Source: CAYZXA01 sp964482335 (GTDB taxonomy: Bacteria > Patescibacteriota > Minisyncoccia > Minisyncoccales > MHMH01). Taken from it: a stretch of DNA of 12,408 nt. The stretch covers positions 1-12,408 of the forward strand of contig CAYZXA010000009.1 of assembly GCA_964482335.1 (NCBI GenBank), written 5' to 3'. Below the pieces are notes generated by a model. The model was not told the origin of the DNA. It ran no database searches and was given only the letters and a program-made list of their open reading frames with translations. Position 1 is the first letter of the stretch. The number at the start of each line of letters is the position of its first letter. Positions 12,382-12,408 of this stretch are shown here, piece after piece. The translations under genes and the position numbers were made by a program.

Positions 12382-12408
12382 ATGGGTTTTCTTGATAAAT
12401 TAAAAGGG
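12382..12408 (+). CDS. Start of an unidentified gene (cut by window edge)
   Basis: An ATG 2 nt after the prsW-like stop opens a frame MGFLDKLKG that runs off the window. AGAGAG lies 8 nt before it and could act as a weak ribosome site. The tight spacing suggests it belongs to the valS operon. Nine residues are too few to name the protein; the amphipathic start is seen in many unrelated proteins. Confidence 0.5.

Overview
The window looks like part of a metagenome-assembled genome of a Candidate Phyla Radiation (Patescibacteria, probably Parcubacteria-like) bacterium. This is an inference from several traits: moderately AT-rich DNA, tightly packed genes, few Shine-Dalgarno motifs, a pilM-pilN-pilO-pilB-pilT-pilC-pilin cluster with no visible secretin gene, a stand-alone SWIB/MDM2 protein, a much reduced valyl-tRNA synthetase, and two scaffold gaps of exactly 100 N. 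The standard stop codons are used.

Region 1 (1-6689, minus strand) is a type IV pilus operon. In transcription order it holds pilM, pilN, pilO, a 90-residue membrane protein in the position of pilP, the pilB extension ATPase, a scaffold gap, the pilT retraction ATPase, the pilC platform protein, and then a prepilin cut off by the window edge. Gene junctions are 4-bp overlaps or gaps of 1-7 nt. Extended -10 promoters (TGnTATAAT) precede pilM and the pilin gene. The pilin leader contains a perfect 22-bp palindrome just before its start codon.

Region 2 (6764-9221, plus strand) starts at a promoter divergent from pilM and reads tRNA-Ser(GCT), tRNA-Ser(TGA), tRNA-Arg(GCG) and recG. The last base of the tRNA-Arg CCA tail is the A of the recG ATG. 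The tRNA-Arg has the rare anticodon GCG instead of the usual bacterial ACG. A bidirectional terminator follows recG.

Region 3 (9297-9841, minus strand) holds tRNA-Glu(TTC), a tRNA-like T-arm relic, and a SWIB-domain gene with its own promoter and terminator.

Region 4 (9866-12408, plus strand) holds valS, a PrsW-family membrane protease gene starting 1 nt after valS, and the first nine codons of another gene. The valS and tRNA-Glu promoters face away from each other, interleaved inside a 9-bp inverted repeat, and valS is predicted to be nearly leaderless. The valS gene spans a scaffold gap that removes its HIGH motif.

Together the window pairs a pilus machine (assembly, extension, retraction) with translation and DNA-repair housekeeping genes. 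The most distinctive signals are in the control and RNA layer: promoters placed almost on top of tRNA and mRNA 5' ends, a tRNA-mRNA overlap at recG, an A34-to-G34 tRNA-Arg, and the pilin-leader palindrome. I see no CRISPR array, insertion sequence or defence system.
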